Assembly (NCBI GenBank): GCA_031277855.1
Contig: JAITLO010000018.1
Location: 124,001 to 188,000 of the forward strand
Direction of reading: 5' to 3'
Length of the DNA stretch: 64,000 bases
Source of the DNA: Acidovorax sp.
GTDB taxonomy: Bacteria; Pseudomonadota; Gammaproteobacteria; Burkholderiales; Burkholderiaceae_C
Shown here: positions 17,728 to 25,708 of the stretch, in pieces
How positions within the stretch are numbered: position 1 is the first letter of the stretch
Layout: the number at the start of each line of letters is the position of its first letter
Made by a program: the position numbers and the translations under genes
Notes under the pieces: model-generated
Databases searched by the model: none
What the model saw: only the letters and a program-made list of their open reading frames with translations
What the model was told of the DNA's origin: nothing

Positions 17728-18744
17728 ATGGCTTACCTGAGAAAAGTAAAGAACGGCTGGCGCGCCGAGGTGGAACGTGCCGGCATACGCAAGACGGCCA
17801 CGCGGGCGACCAAGGCCGAGGCCCAGATGTGGGCCGTGGCAGAAGAGGCCGCCATCCTGGCCGGTGCCCGCGGCGACTATCCGCAGCGCACGCTGGCCGA
17901 AGCGGTGGAGCGCTACCGCAAGGAAGTGACCGACAAGAAGCCTGTCAGCACCGCACGGGCGGACAACCTGCGCTTTGACGCCTGGCTGCGCGACTTTCCC
18001 GAGCTGGCCAACAAGGTGTTTCACCAGATCACGGGTGACGACCTGGCTCAGTGGCGGGATGCCCGGCTGCAGCAGGTCACCGGCTCCAGCGTGCTGCGCC
18101 AGGCCCAGCAGTTCCGGCCCATCTGGACGCTGGCCATCAAGCAGTGGAAGTGGGCGGGCAGCAGCCCCTGGAAGGAAATCATGCTGCCCGCGCCGTCCTA
18201 TGCGCGGCGCCGGGTCAGCCGCTGGATGGAGATTCGCCGCATCTTGCGCTCGGCTGGTGTATCGCTACGCGTGCCGCCCAAGACCGCCATGCAGGAGACA
18301 GGGTGGGCGCTGATGATTTCGCTGCACACCGCCATGCGCAGCGGTGAAATCTTGAAGCTGTCCCGCAGCACGGCAGACCTGCGCCGCAAGGTCTATGAGC
18401 TGCCGCACCACAAGACCGAAGCCGCCGTGGGTGCCCGCCGCGTGCCACTCACCAGCCGCGCCGTGCGCTTGCTGCGCGTACTGGAGGCCCAGGCGGTGCG
18501 GGAAGGGCGCGACCGCTATTTCACCATCAGCGATGCCAGCCGGGACGCCCTCTACCGCAAGCTACGCGACCGCACCATGGTGGAGGGTCTACGCTTTCAT
18601 GACCTGCGTGCCACGTCGTTGACGCTGCTGAGCAAGCGGGTGGATGTGATGACACTGGCGCGCATCAGCGGGCATGTGAACATCAACGAGCTGTTCAATA
18701 CCTACTACCGTGAGAGTGCCGAGGACATTGCAGCAAGGTTGTGA
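17728..18744 (+). CDS. int: Phage tyrosine integrase
   Basis: A 338-residue tyrosine recombinase that joins attP to the tRNA-Leu 3' end. The N-terminal part binds arm sites, residues 60-150 form the core-binding domain and the rest is catalytic. Likely catalytic residues are Arg204 (TAMRSGE), Lys229, His291 and Arg294 (FHDLRATS), His316 (ISGHVN) and Tyr326 or Tyr327 (NTYYRES). A GAGG ribosome site sits before ATG 17728. It is the first gene inside attL. Confidence 0.96.
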   Translation: MAYLRKVKNGWRAEVERAGIRKTATRATKAEAQMWAVAEEAAILAGARGDYPQRTLAEAVERYRKEVTDKKPVSTARADNLRFDAWLRDFPELANKVFHQITGDDLAQWRDARLQQVTGSSVLRQAQQFRPIWTLAIKQWKWAGSSPWKEIMLPAPSYARRRVSRWMEIRRILRSAGVSLRVPPKTAMQETGWALMISLHTAMRSGEILKLSRSTADLRRKVYELPHHKTEAAVGARRVPLTSRAVRLLRVLEAQAVREGRDRYFTISDASRDALYRKLRDRTMVEGLRFHDLRATSLTLLSKRVDVMTLARISGHVNINELFNTYYRESAEDIAARL

Positions 18745-18760
18745 CATTACCCCTGGATGG

Positions 18761-18804
18761 TATATTGCAAATATCACTTTAAAGTGATTTTGTGAAAATA
18801 TCAC
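18761..18804 (+). promoter_or_regulatory. hipBA promoter-operator
   Basis: ATCACTTTAAAGTGAT at 18773-18788 is a perfect 16-bp palindrome. A second dyad GTGA-N5-TCAC lies at 18792-18804, and AAATATCAC occurs twice about 26 bases apart. A TATATT -10 like box lies at 18761-18766. HipB-type antitoxins repress their own operon by binding such repeated dyads, so this is the likely operator. Confidence 0.7.
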
Positions 18805-18830
18805 CCATGCATTATTTTTAGAGGTGAGTC

Positions 18831-19241
18831 ATGGACTTTGCGCTGACATTTCCTGGGCAGGTTGGGCTGCATCTCAAGTCTCTGCGCAAGGCCGCAGGTA
18901 TGAGTCAAAAAGAACTCGCGGCTTTGCTTCAGGTGTCCCAATCACGCGTGGCCGCGATTGAAAAAGATCCTGCCGCGATCAGCGTTGGTCAGTTTTTGGC
19001 GATCCTCAAGCTCTTAGATGCTGAGCTTGTAGTCAGAGCGAAAAATTCCGGGCAGAGCCACATTACCTTGGGGCAAGAAAGTGTGCAGTCCGATGGTGGT
19101 ACTGAGCCCACCGCTTCTTCGCCACGGACAGCCCAGGCTCATGAGACAGATGGACTAGATCAAGCGCCGAAGTCCTTGGCGTTTAAGCCTCAGCTGCTCT
19201 CTCTCAACTGGCAAAACAAAAAACCCAAAGGTAGCTGGTAA
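18831..19241 (+). CDS. hipB: HipB-type antitoxin
   Basis: A 136-residue DNA-binding antitoxin. Residues 10-65 form an HTH of the Xre type: LKSLRKAAGMSQKELAALLQ, then SQSRVAAIEKDPAAISVGQF. The C-terminal half is Ser/Thr-rich and ends SLNWQNKKPKGSW, with the penultimate-Ser/Trp tail seen in HipB proteins. GAGGTGAG precedes the ATG. The stop overlaps the hipA start (TAATG), so translation is coupled. The twin dyads just upstream point to autoregulation. Confidence 0.85.
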   Translation: MDFALTFPGQVGLHLKSLRKAAGMSQKELAALLQVSQSRVAAIEKDPAAISVGQFLAILKLLDAELVVRAKNSGQSHITLGQESVQSDGGTEPTASSPRTAQAHETDGLDQAPKSLAFKPQLLSLNWQNKKPKGSW

Positions 19242-20551
19242 TGCCTGCACTCAGCATTTGGATGAACGGCGAGCGGGTGGGGCTGTGGGAAGTGACTCGC
19301 ACAGGGGGGCATAAGCTATCGTATGACGCTGCATGGCTGGGCAGCCCTCATGCGCGGCCTTTATCGCTGTCCCTGCCATTCACCCCTGATTTGCAAGTTT
19401 CAGGGCAGGTTGTTGAAAACTTCTTCGACAACCTGCTGCCTGACAACGCAGACATACGAAAGCGCATCCACCGGCGTTTCAGCTTACGTAGCCCCGGTGC
19501 ATTTGCTTTACTGGAAGCCATCGGCCGTGACTGTGTGGGCGCTGTGCAGCTTCTACCAGAGGGCGAGCAACCCATAGGCTTTGACCAAGTGCAATGCATT
19601 CCGCTAGACGAACAGGCGGTCGCAGAACATTTAGCGGGTTTGGGCAACGCTTTCGGCAACCTTGAAGCGGAAGCAGATTTCCGCTTGTCCATTGCAGGCG
19701 CCCAAGAGAAAACAGCGCTATTGAAACTTGGCGAGCAGTGGTATCTACCCCAAGGCGCCACGCCCACCACCCACATTCTCAAGCCCCAGATCGGTATGGT
19801 GCCAAGGTCTGATCTTGACTTTACCCAGTCCGTGCAAAACGAGTGGCTGTGCAACCAATTGCTGGATGCTATGGGCTTTCCTGTTGCCAACAGCACGATC
19901 GATACTTTCGGCACGCACACGGTGCTGTGTGTAGAGCGGTTTGACCGCGCTTGGAGCCCGGCCGGGTGGATTGCACGCCTCCCGCAAGAAGATCTGTGCC
20001 AGGCCAAAGGAGTCGCCAGTCGCAAAAAATACGAATCCGATGGCGGCCCAGGCATTATCGAGTGCTTACAAGTGTTGGCTGAGAGCCAAGAGCCGGCGGC
20101 GGACAGTGCCCGCTTTGTGATGGCACAACTGGCATTTTGGCTATTGGCTGCCATTGATGGGCATGCCAAAAATTTCTCCATCTTCATCCAGCCGGGTGGC
20201 GGTTATCAGCTCACGCCGCTGTATGACGTGCTTTCGGCCTGGCCTGTTATCGGCCATGGGCACGGCAAGATAGAGCGGCAAAAAGCCAAGATGGCCATGG
20301 CAATTCCTGGGGCAAAAAGCCGGCACTATCACCTGCAGAAGATACAGCGCCGCCACTGGAAGGCCTTGGCTGACTTCACCCGCATCGCAGGCCTTTGGGA
20401 AGCCATGGTGGCCATGGTGGAGGGGCTTGATGCTGCTGTCGACAAGGTCAGCGCCAACCTGCATCCCAGTGTACAAGCACAACTGGCAGAACAAATCTTT
20501 GCTGGAGCCCGAAGCCAAGCCCGCACATTTTTGAGCAGCCCTGACACTTGA
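19241..20551 (+). CDS. hipA: HipA-type serine/threonine kinase toxin
   Basis: A 436-residue kinase of the HipA fold. In E. coli, HipA phosphorylates glutamyl-tRNA synthetase and induces persistence. N-terminal features are WMNGERVGLW and VVENFFDNLLPDN. The kinase part has SIAGAQEKTAL (flexible P-loop), THILKP with Lys181, the catalytic AIDGHAKN with Asp306 and Asn311, and the metal-binding PLYDVLSA with Asp329. All catalytic residues look intact. It lies in the prophage lysogeny end, where it could stabilise the prophage or act on infecting phages; both are inference. Confidence 0.92.
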   Translation: MPALSIWMNGERVGLWEVTRTGGHKLSYDAAWLGSPHARPLSLSLPFTPDLQVSGQVVENFFDNLLPDNADIRKRIHRRFSLRSPGAFALLEAIGRDCVGAVQLLPEGEQPIGFDQVQCIPLDEQAVAEHLAGLGNAFGNLEAEADFRLSIAGAQEKTALLKLGEQWYLPQGATPTTHILKPQIGMVPRSDLDFTQSVQNEWLCNQLLDAMGFPVANSTIDTFGTHTVLCVERFDRAWSPAGWIARLPQEDLCQAKGVASRKKYESDGGPGIIECLQVLAESQEPAADSARFVMAQLAFWLLAAIDGHAKNFSIFIQPGGGYQLTPLYDVLSAWPVIGHGHGKIERQKAKMAMAIPGAKSRHYHLQKIQRRHWKALADFTRIAGLWEAMVAMVEGLDAAVDKVSANLHPSVQAQLAEQIFAGARSQARTFLSSPDT

Positions 20552-20599
20552 TGTGTCTGCTGCTCTGTACCGTGTGTGCCGCCCTTTCTGGTTGGCGTT

Positions 20600-20824
20600 C
20601 TATGCACCCCCTTGTTGCATCCACGCATGTACCTCGCTGGTGCGCCAGAAGCGCAGGCGGCGGCTCACGTTGATATAGGGCTTGGGGAAGTCCGGGCGCT
20701 TGGTGATGCGGTCGGTAGCGTGCTCGCGGGTTACGCCCAGCAGGGCGGCAATGTCGGCGGTGTCCAGGCGGGGCACGCTGCTGGCCATGGCTTGGCGGTC
20801 TTGGGTGATGGCGGTGGCGTTCAT
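20600..20824 (-). CDS. AlpA-like excisionase/regulator
   Basis: A 74-residue winged-helix protein: LDTADIAALLGVTREHATDR followed by PDFPKPYINVSRRLRFWRTS and EVHAWMQQGG. This is the MerR/AlpA layout of phage excisionases and DNA-binding regulators. AGGAG lies 8 bases before the ATG at 20824, which is preferred to an upstream ATG at 20845. It is the last gene of the leftward early block, convergent with hipA. A Cox/Xis-like role is likely but not shown. Confidence 0.75.
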   Translation of the reverse strand: MNATAITQDRQAMASSVPRLDTADIAALLGVTREHATDRITKRPDFPKPYINVSRRLRFWRTSEVHAWMQQGGA

Positions 20825-20849
20825 CTGATTTACTCCTGTATTCATAGCT

Positions 20850-21512
20850 TTATGCGTAGATGTGGTCTTGAAATTCGTTGGGCTTGATCTCTTTTCCCGG
20901 TGTTGCCACGGGAGCGGCGATAGGGATGGCGTCAGGCAACACAGGCGCCGGCGCAGCGGCGGCTGGCTTCATGGGCGGCGTGCTCTCCATCACGTCGCTC
21001 AGCCATCCTTGCAGCACGTCTTCCTGCTGGTGGTGGTGCATCACTTTCAGGCCCAGGCGCTGGGCGATCAGGTATTCCAGGCTTGCGCCCTTGGACTGCT
21101 GCCAGCCTGGCAGCAGGTAGATGGCGTGGCATGTCATGAGCTGGCTGATGCCCATGCGCATATAGGCCGTCCAGTGGCAGCTGGCCTCTACATGCGGGGC
21201 CGGGTTCTCGGCTGGGTTTTCCACATGCCAGCCCTTGTTACGCAGGCGGGCGGCGGTTTCGTTGAAAGCCGGGTAGTTCAGGTCATCAATGCCGGACATG
21301 GGCCCGGCGATGTAGACGCGCTGGTGCGGGCTTTCGTGCATGAGCCACATCTGCAGCGTGCTCATGCAGTGGAATTCGCCCTGGCGGACGAAGAAGCCGC
21401 CCAGGCGCTGGCATTCGTCCAGGATCACGCGGTGGGCCATGCGCCACCCGGTGAAGAAGCTCAGGAACACCATGGCCGGCATCAGCACGGCGCGGAAGAT
21501 CATCATGTACAT
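20850..21512 (-). CDS. DUF4406-like protein with N-terminal membrane helix
   Basis: 220 residues. The centre reads QRVYIAGPMSGIDDLNYPAF, then LRNKGWHVENPAEN, and LLPGWQQSKGASLEYLIAQ. This is the nucleoside 2-deoxyribosyltransferase-like fold called DUF4406, frequent in phages. The first 25 residues form a hydrophobic helix (FRAVLMPAMVFLSFFTGW), unusual for this family. The C-terminal 50 residues are Pro/Ala-rich. An AGAGG site precedes the ATG. Its role in the phage is not known; nucleotide salvage is one possibility. Confidence 0.7.
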   Translation of the reverse strand: MYMMIFRAVLMPAMVFLSFFTGWRMAHRVILDECQRLGGFFVRQGEFHCMSTLQMWLMHESPHQRVYIAGPMSGIDDLNYPAFNETAARLRNKGWHVENPAENPAPHVEASCHWTAYMRMGISQLMTCHAIYLLPGWQQSKGASLEYLIAQRLGLKVMHHHQQEDVLQGWLSDVMESTPPMKPAAAAPAPVLPDAIPIAAPVATPGKEIKPNEFQDHIYA

Positions 21513-21524
21513 GGGGTGCGCCTC

Positions 21525-21740
21525 TCAGTGTTTGGTTTGTTGGGCAGACTGTTGAATGGCCGTGCTCAGCTCCAGCTCTTCGGCCAGGTGTTGAAGCAAC
21601 TTCAGCGCGGACAACACTTGGACCCTGCGGAACGCTTCGGTTAAGCGGATCTGCTCGAAGCAGGTCCGTTCAAGCGCTTCGGCATTCCGCCGGATCTGTG
21701 CGGCACGGCGGCGCGCAGCTTTTCTTTGTTTGTGGTTCAC
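21525..21740 (-). CDS. Small basic phage protein
   Basis: 71 residues, starting with GTG at 21740 inside the stop of the gene before it (GTGA overlap), with GGAG 8 bases upstream. The N-terminus NHKQRKAARRRAAQIRRN is strongly basic, and the rest is predicted helical (LSALKLLQHLAEELEL). No family was recognised. It is part of the leftward early operon. Confidence 0.6.
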   Translation of the reverse strand: MNHKQRKAARRRAAQIRRNAEALERTCFEQIRLTEAFRRVQVLSALKLLQHLAEELELSTAIQQSAQQTKH

Positions 21741-21991
21741 AGCGCAGGCTCCTCGATCTGCATCGGCTTTGGAGCCAGACCATGCAGCACGGTCAGCGTG
21801 ATGTGCAGCTCTTGTTCGCGGTTGGCCAGGGCGCGTCCGCGTGCGTTGAGCCAGGCATCTACCGCCATGGTTTCCAGCTCCGCAGTCACAGCGGCTTTTT
21901 CTTTCTCCAGGTACTTGATGACATAGGGCAGGATGCGTGCTGCGCAATCATTTTTGATAGCGTCTTGTGCTGATTGGCCGTTGTTTGGCAT
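21737..21991 (-). CDS. Hypothetical early phage protein
   Basis: 84 residues. The start at 21991 is fixed by a strong AAGGAGG ribosome site 7 bases upstream. The protein is helical and mixed-charge (YVIKYLEKEKAAVTAELETM, then ALANREQELHITLTVLHGL). No known motif was seen. It is translationally coupled to the next gene through a 4-base overlap. Confidence 0.65.
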   Translation of the reverse strand: MPNNGQSAQDAIKNDCAARILPYVIKYLEKEKAAVTAELETMAVDAWLNARGRALANREQELHITLTVLHGLAPKPMQIEEPAL

Positions 21992-22024
21992 TGGATTGCC
22001 TCCTTTTTCTTGTTCGGTCATCGC

Positions 22025-22240
22025 TCAGCCCTGGGCCTCGATGCGCTCCACGCGCAACACGCCTTTGCCGCTGGCGATGTGGGCCAGGGCTTCGGCATGG
22101 GTGGCGTTTGCCGCTTTGACGCGGATGGTGGGCAGCAGGCCGGCGTCGGCCAGGCTTTCAAGGTTCGCCGCATCCCAGTCGCTGGGGACCAGGTGGGCGC
22201 GGTAGCTCTTGAGTGTTTGGACGTTGTGTGCGGTTTGCAT
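22025..22240 (-). CDS. Hypothetical early phage protein
   Basis: 71 residues. AAGGAGG stands before the ATG at 22240. The sequence YRAHLVPSDWDAANLESLAD followed by GLLPTIRVKAANATHAEA suggests a small mixed alpha/beta domain. No family was recognised. It lies in the early operon between two genes with equally strong ribosome sites. Confidence 0.65.
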   Translation of the reverse strand: MQTAHNVQTLKSYRAHLVPSDWDAANLESLADAGLLPTIRVKAANATHAEALAHIASGKGVLRVERIEAQG

Positions 22241-22267
22241 GTGAATTCCTCCTTTTTGCTTTTGTCT

Positions 22268-22294
22268 TGATTGCTATTTAATTGATAGCGCTAT
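22268..22294. repeat. Short GCTAT/ATAGC repeat
   Basis: GCTAT-TTAATTG-ATAGC around 22272-22288 forms a small AT-rich hairpin of a kind often seen in Comamonadaceae intergenic DNA. It overlaps the end of the following gene. Confidence 0.4.
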
Positions 22295-22566
22295 GCGTTG
22301 CTGGCGGCTTTGAACGGCAGCACCTGGGCGCCAGCGCCCAGGTCCAGCTGGGTCTGGGCGTCATCTGCGGCGCGCTGGGCCAGGGTCAGCTGGCGGCGCA
22401 CGACAGCAAAGCGCTTGCGTATGTCGGTGCTCACGGCATTGGCGTACTTGAAGCCGGCTTTTTGGTCCGTGGCGTGTTTGCTTGGCTCGGTGCGCTTCAT
22501 GGGCACGAAGCGCGTTTCTTCGCTTTTCCGGCTTGCTGCGGCGCGTGCAGCACGTTTTGCGGGCAT
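22291..22566 (-). CDS. Hypothetical basic early phage protein
   Basis: 91 residues. AGGAGG precedes the ATG by 8 bases. The N-terminus is rich in Lys, Arg and Ala (MPAKRAARAAASRKSEE), suggesting nucleic-acid contact. The C-terminal half is a likely helix pair (IRKRFAVVRRQLTLAQRAAD). No family was recognised. It lies just downstream of the replication initiator gene. Confidence 0.65.
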   Translation of the reverse strand: MPAKRAARAAASRKSEETRFVPMKRTEPSKHATDQKAGFKYANAVSTDIRKRFAVVRRQLTLAQRAADDAQTQLDLGAGAQVLPFKAASNA

Positions 22567-22592
22567 GGGTGGGGCCTCCTGCGGTGGTCAGG

Positions 22593-24521
22593 TCAGTAAA
22601 ACGGGGTGGGGTTGGTGCCGAGGGCGCGCCATTCGGCGTCTGATCGGGTCGGAGAACCGGGTGTCCAGTCCTCTTTTTCGTGCCGGCCGCGTCCAAAAAT
22701 CTGCCGGAGGAGGGCGTCGCTCTTGCGCGCCGTACAGTTATTGAAACGAGTCCAAGCGGGCGCCAGCGGCGCCCGGTCTGCGCCTTGCTCCGGCTCGGGG
22801 GCGGCACCAGCCAGCACAGGGGCATCAGCGGCGGCAGGGGCTGCGCCCAAGGCCTCTTGCACTACGGGGCGCCAGGCCATGCGGCGGCTGACCAGCCAGC
22901 GTCCTTGCTGGGTTTCCAAACCCACCACAGGGCCTTGCGTTACTTCTTCGCCATAGGCATTGGTGGTGCCCAGTGGCACCCTGCGGCGTGCAAGGCCCAT
23001 ATGCCATTGCCCACGCTTGCGGCAGTGGCCGCCCATGGCTTCCATAAAACGGCACCAGTCCGCACGACTCACGCCGCCGCCCTCAATCGTTCCGGGCGTT
23101 TTGCCCCAGCGGTGGCAGGCCACCCAGGCGCGCCAGGTGCTCATATCTCCATCGCGGCCGATGCGAATGTCTTCGGCCTGGTCTTCGGTCACACGGCGCA
23201 GCTCACGCCACACCGTCACGGCAGGCATGCCAATGGCCTGGAATTGCCGGATTCCCCAGGTGGCGGCCCAGGCGTCCACCCGGCGGTGGCCCGGCATGTC
23301 GCAGGTTTCCACGTCAAACAGTTCGCCTTGCACCACGTCCAGATGGTCGGCCAGGGCGGCATGGCCCACGCTCTTGGCGATGTACTTGGCCACATAGCCG
23401 GCGGCACCGCCGCCCACCAGGCGCTTGATGTTGATGCGGTTGGCTCCTGCCCCTGGCTCGTCACCGTCATCGCTCAGCCAGTAACGGTGCAGGCCAGCCA
23501 CTGTTTTCTGCAGCTGCTCCTCATCTTCCACCCACACCATGGCGTGCCAATGAGGCGTCGCGTCGTGGTGGGGCTCAGCCACGCGAATGCCATAGAGCTG
23601 AACGCCACGGCGGCCCAGGTGAGAGCGAAAGCGCGCCCAGTTCTTGCACAACCATGCCTGCGCATCACGCGGTGTGCTGCGGCCGTCATAGCGCTTGTTT
23701 GGCACAGGCAGCTTGCCACCGTTGACCAGCTTTACCGGGTGGAACCGGCTGGGCGTGGTCAGCGTCAAGAACAGGCCTATGTGCTGGCGGTGGTCGGCAT
23801 ATTCTTCGGCGCCACGGATGCGCGTCATCAGCTCACCGCCACGAATCACCGGGTTGGAGTTGGACAGGGCAGACAGCTCGCCCAGGTTGAACACCTGGCC
23901 GGCCTCATTGCGGTACAGCGTGCGCTTGAGCGTGGCCGCATTGCGCAACACTTGCTCGGCACGGCGCTGCAATCCCTTGTTGCTCACATAGCCGCCGTCG
24001 CGGCGGTTCACCAAGCCCAGGCGGATTTCGCCGGCCTCTACCACGCGGGCCACATGCCGGCGCAACACCCGGCGCCACCAGGCAGCCTCCAGCGTGCGCT
24101 TGATACCCGCTTCACCAGCTAGCGGCCCATGCTCCCGCACGCCCACGGCGCGGATCAGCATGTAAATGCTGTCCACCCGCTCTTGGAGGTTCAGACCTTC
24201 GCGCAGCGCGCAGGCGTCCAGCGTGCCAACCTCATAGGCCAGGCGTTTGGCCATGCCGCAGATTTGCGCATCGTCAAGCTCCCAGCGGCTGGCCTGGCCA
24301 AAGTCCGCATCAAACTTTTCTACGGCCTGCAGTGCATCGTAGGCGTTCAGCCACTCCGGGCCGTCGCTCTCTATCTGGCCCAGGCCTGCAGCATCCAGGG
24401 CGGCGCGCCATTTGGCAGGCACTGCGCGGCGCAGCGCATCCAGCGCACGGGTCACATGCCAGGCCTGGGGCTTGTTGCGTTGCCAGTCGGCCAGGCTATG
24501 GGTTGGGAGCTTGCGGGCCAT
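22593..24521 (-). CDS. A: Phage replication endonuclease (gpA-like)
   Basis: A 642-residue rolling-circle initiator of the P2 gpA/HUH class that nicks the phage origin and stays bound to the 5' end. The metal-binding HUH motif is PHWHAMVW near residue 327. The catalytic pair of tyrosines is in GYVAKYIAKS near residue 375, matching the YxxxY spacing of gpA. In P2 the origin lies inside the A gene, and the same may hold here. The start at 24521 has AGGA 8 bases upstream. It follows the 141-aa gene with a 2-base gap. Confidence 0.93.
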   Translation of the reverse strand: MARKLPTHSLADWQRNKPQAWHVTRALDALRRAVPAKWRAALDAAGLGQIESDGPEWLNAYDALQAVEKFDADFGQASRWELDDAQICGMAKRLAYEVGTLDACALREGLNLQERVDSIYMLIRAVGVREHGPLAGEAGIKRTLEAAWWRRVLRRHVARVVEAGEIRLGLVNRRDGGYVSNKGLQRRAEQVLRNAATLKRTLYRNEAGQVFNLGELSALSNSNPVIRGGELMTRIRGAEEYADHRQHIGLFLTLTTPSRFHPVKLVNGGKLPVPNKRYDGRSTPRDAQAWLCKNWARFRSHLGRRGVQLYGIRVAEPHHDATPHWHAMVWVEDEEQLQKTVAGLHRYWLSDDGDEPGAGANRINIKRLVGGGAAGYVAKYIAKSVGHAALADHLDVVQGELFDVETCDMPGHRRVDAWAATWGIRQFQAIGMPAVTVWRELRRVTEDQAEDIRIGRDGDMSTWRAWVACHRWGKTPGTIEGGGVSRADWCRFMEAMGGHCRKRGQWHMGLARRRVPLGTTNAYGEEVTQGPVVGLETQQGRWLVSRRMAWRPVVQEALGAAPAAADAPVLAGAAPEPEQGADRAPLAPAWTRFNNCTARKSDALLRQIFGRGRHEKEDWTPGSPTRSDAEWRALGTNPTPFY

Positions 24522-24523
24522 GT

Positions 24524-24949
24524 TTACCGTCCTGCCAGGCTGCAAACCTTGGTCATGGCGTCACGCATGGTGCGCACCTGCTGCTTGATGGCCTCACGCT
24601 CGGGCGGCGGCATTTCCAACCAGGCACGGTCAGCCAGCGCAGAGAGCTCGCCAAAGTCATCACCCACGCCTGCAAGAATCAGCAGGCACACCCGGTGCCC
24701 CAAGTCCATGGCGTACCACTCGCGGCTTTCCGCGTCGCTCCAACGGCCACGGGTGATGCCGTGTATGTACTTGTTTTTCTCTTCCCGCAGGCGCGCACGG
24801 CACTGCTCTGGCGAGAGGCCGCGCAGGTGTTCCGCCACGGGTGGCACCGGTTGGCGCTCCAGCACCACGGTGCCTGCCGGCTCTTCACCGCGCCGTGCAC
24901 GCTCCATCAGCGCAGCAAACTCACCCAGGCTGATATCGGCCATATTCAT
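24524..24949 (-). CDS. Hypothetical phage protein upstream of gpA
   Basis: 141 residues from ATG 24949, which overlaps the stop of the 51-aa gene (ATGA). It is mostly helical and charged: SLGEFAALMERARRGEEPAG, LSPEQCRARLREEKNKYIHG, then GHRVCLLILAGVGDDFGELS. No catalytic motif was recognised. The in-frame extension to 25060 is rejected, because it would run through the 51-aa gene and has no ribosome site. Tight coupling to gpA suggests a replication accessory role, by context only. Confidence 0.68.
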   Translation of the reverse strand: MNMADISLGEFAALMERARRGEEPAGTVVLERQPVPPVAEHLRGLSPEQCRARLREEKNKYIHGITRGRWSDAESREWYAMDLGHRVCLLILAGVGDDFGELSALADRAWLEMPPPEREAIKQQVRTMRDAMTKVCSLAGR

Positions 24950-25101
24950 GCCGACACCCCCAGGCGTACAGCAGCCACAAACCAGCCATGGCCGAATTTG
25001 CCCTCCACCTCGGCCAAGGCCTGCAGGCGGTTGCCTGCCAGCACGCGCATGCGGCGGCACTGGTGGTGACGGTCAATGTGTGTGATGCGGTAGCGGCTCA
25101 T
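24946..25101 (-). CDS. 51-residue phage protein
   Basis: A short gene with start ATG 25101 and GGAG 8 bases upstream. It reads MSRYRITHIDRHHQCRRMRV, then LAGNRLQALAEVEGKFGH and ends VAAVRLGVSA. Similar 50-residue basic proteins sit beside gene A in P2-like phages of betaproteobacteria, by memory. Its stop overlaps the start of the next gene by ATGA. The function is unknown. Confidence 0.7.
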   Translation of the reverse strand: MSRYRITHIDRHHQCRRMRVLAGNRLQALAEVEGKFGHGWFVAAVRLGVSA

Positions 25102-25195
25102 AAACAGGGCTCCACGGTTTTTTGGGCGTAAAAATCCCCGCAGCGCCTGAAAACAGGCTCTGTCGGATACGGGAAATGGAAAGGGGAGAAGCGCG
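25102..25195. other. Gap between ogr and the replication genes
   Basis: 94 bases with a weak hairpin GCCTG-TTTT-CAGGC on the minus strand near 25144-25160. It may hold a promoter or attenuator for the gpA genes; nothing firmer can be read. Confidence 0.3.
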
Positions 25196-25699
25196 CTAGG
25201 CGCTGGTGGTATCAGTCAGCGGGCCCCCTTCTGACTGGAACAAGTCACCCGTGACGGGCGCCGTGTTTTCGGTGTGGTGGTCGGCAGGCCGTGCATGGTC
25301 CATTTGGGCGCGTACAAGATCGCGGCGCACATGGGTGGATACGGGCAGGTTTACCGATGGGTCTGGCGTGGCGCTGGGCGATACGGTGTGCTTGATTTCC
25401 ATGTGGGCCACAAAGGTGTGGCCGCATTCGTAGTTGGTGCAGCTGTATGCATATTCACGGGTCAGCTTGGTCACAGGGCGGCTGCTGCGCACCACGCTGG
25501 GCCACTGGCAGTGCGGGCACTCGATGCGGATGGCAGTTGCTGCGCGCTTTGTATTGGCGCGGAACTCGGTGTTACAGGCCTGCAAGGCTTTGCTGGCAGG
25601 CTTGTCAGTTGTCTTGACCTTTGCGACCAGCTTGCCACCGACATAGACGTGGCGGCGCGGCGCATCAGAATGCACGCCAGAGAGAGAAATATCTTGCAT
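25196..25699 (-). CDS. ogr: Ogr/Delta-type late transcription activator
   Basis: A zinc-finger activator of P2-type late promoters. The zinc ligands are Cys61, Cys64, Cys87 and Cys92, giving CX2C-X22-CX4C, the spacing of P2 Ogr. The finger region reads IECPHCQWPSVV, then YSCTNYECGHTFVAHMEIKH. At 167 residues it is more than twice the length of P2 Ogr (72): about 58 residues precede the finger and 60 follow. The start is ATG 25699; a GTG at 25705 is an alternative. It sits in the early block, not next to D as in P2. Confidence 0.85.
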   Translation of the reverse strand: MQDISLSGVHSDAPRRHVYVGGKLVAKVKTTDKPASKALQACNTEFRANTKRAATAIRIECPHCQWPSVVRSSRPVTKLTREYAYSCTNYECGHTFVAHMEIKHTVSPSATPDPSVNLPVSTHVRRDLVRAQMDHARPADHHTENTAPVTGDLFQSEGGPLTDTTSA

Positions 25700-25708
25700 G
25701 CCCACCCG

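Noticed and set aside
24950..25060. An N-terminal extension of the 141-aa gene to 25060
   Set aside because: It covers the 51-aa gene, which has its own ribosome site and ATGA coupling.
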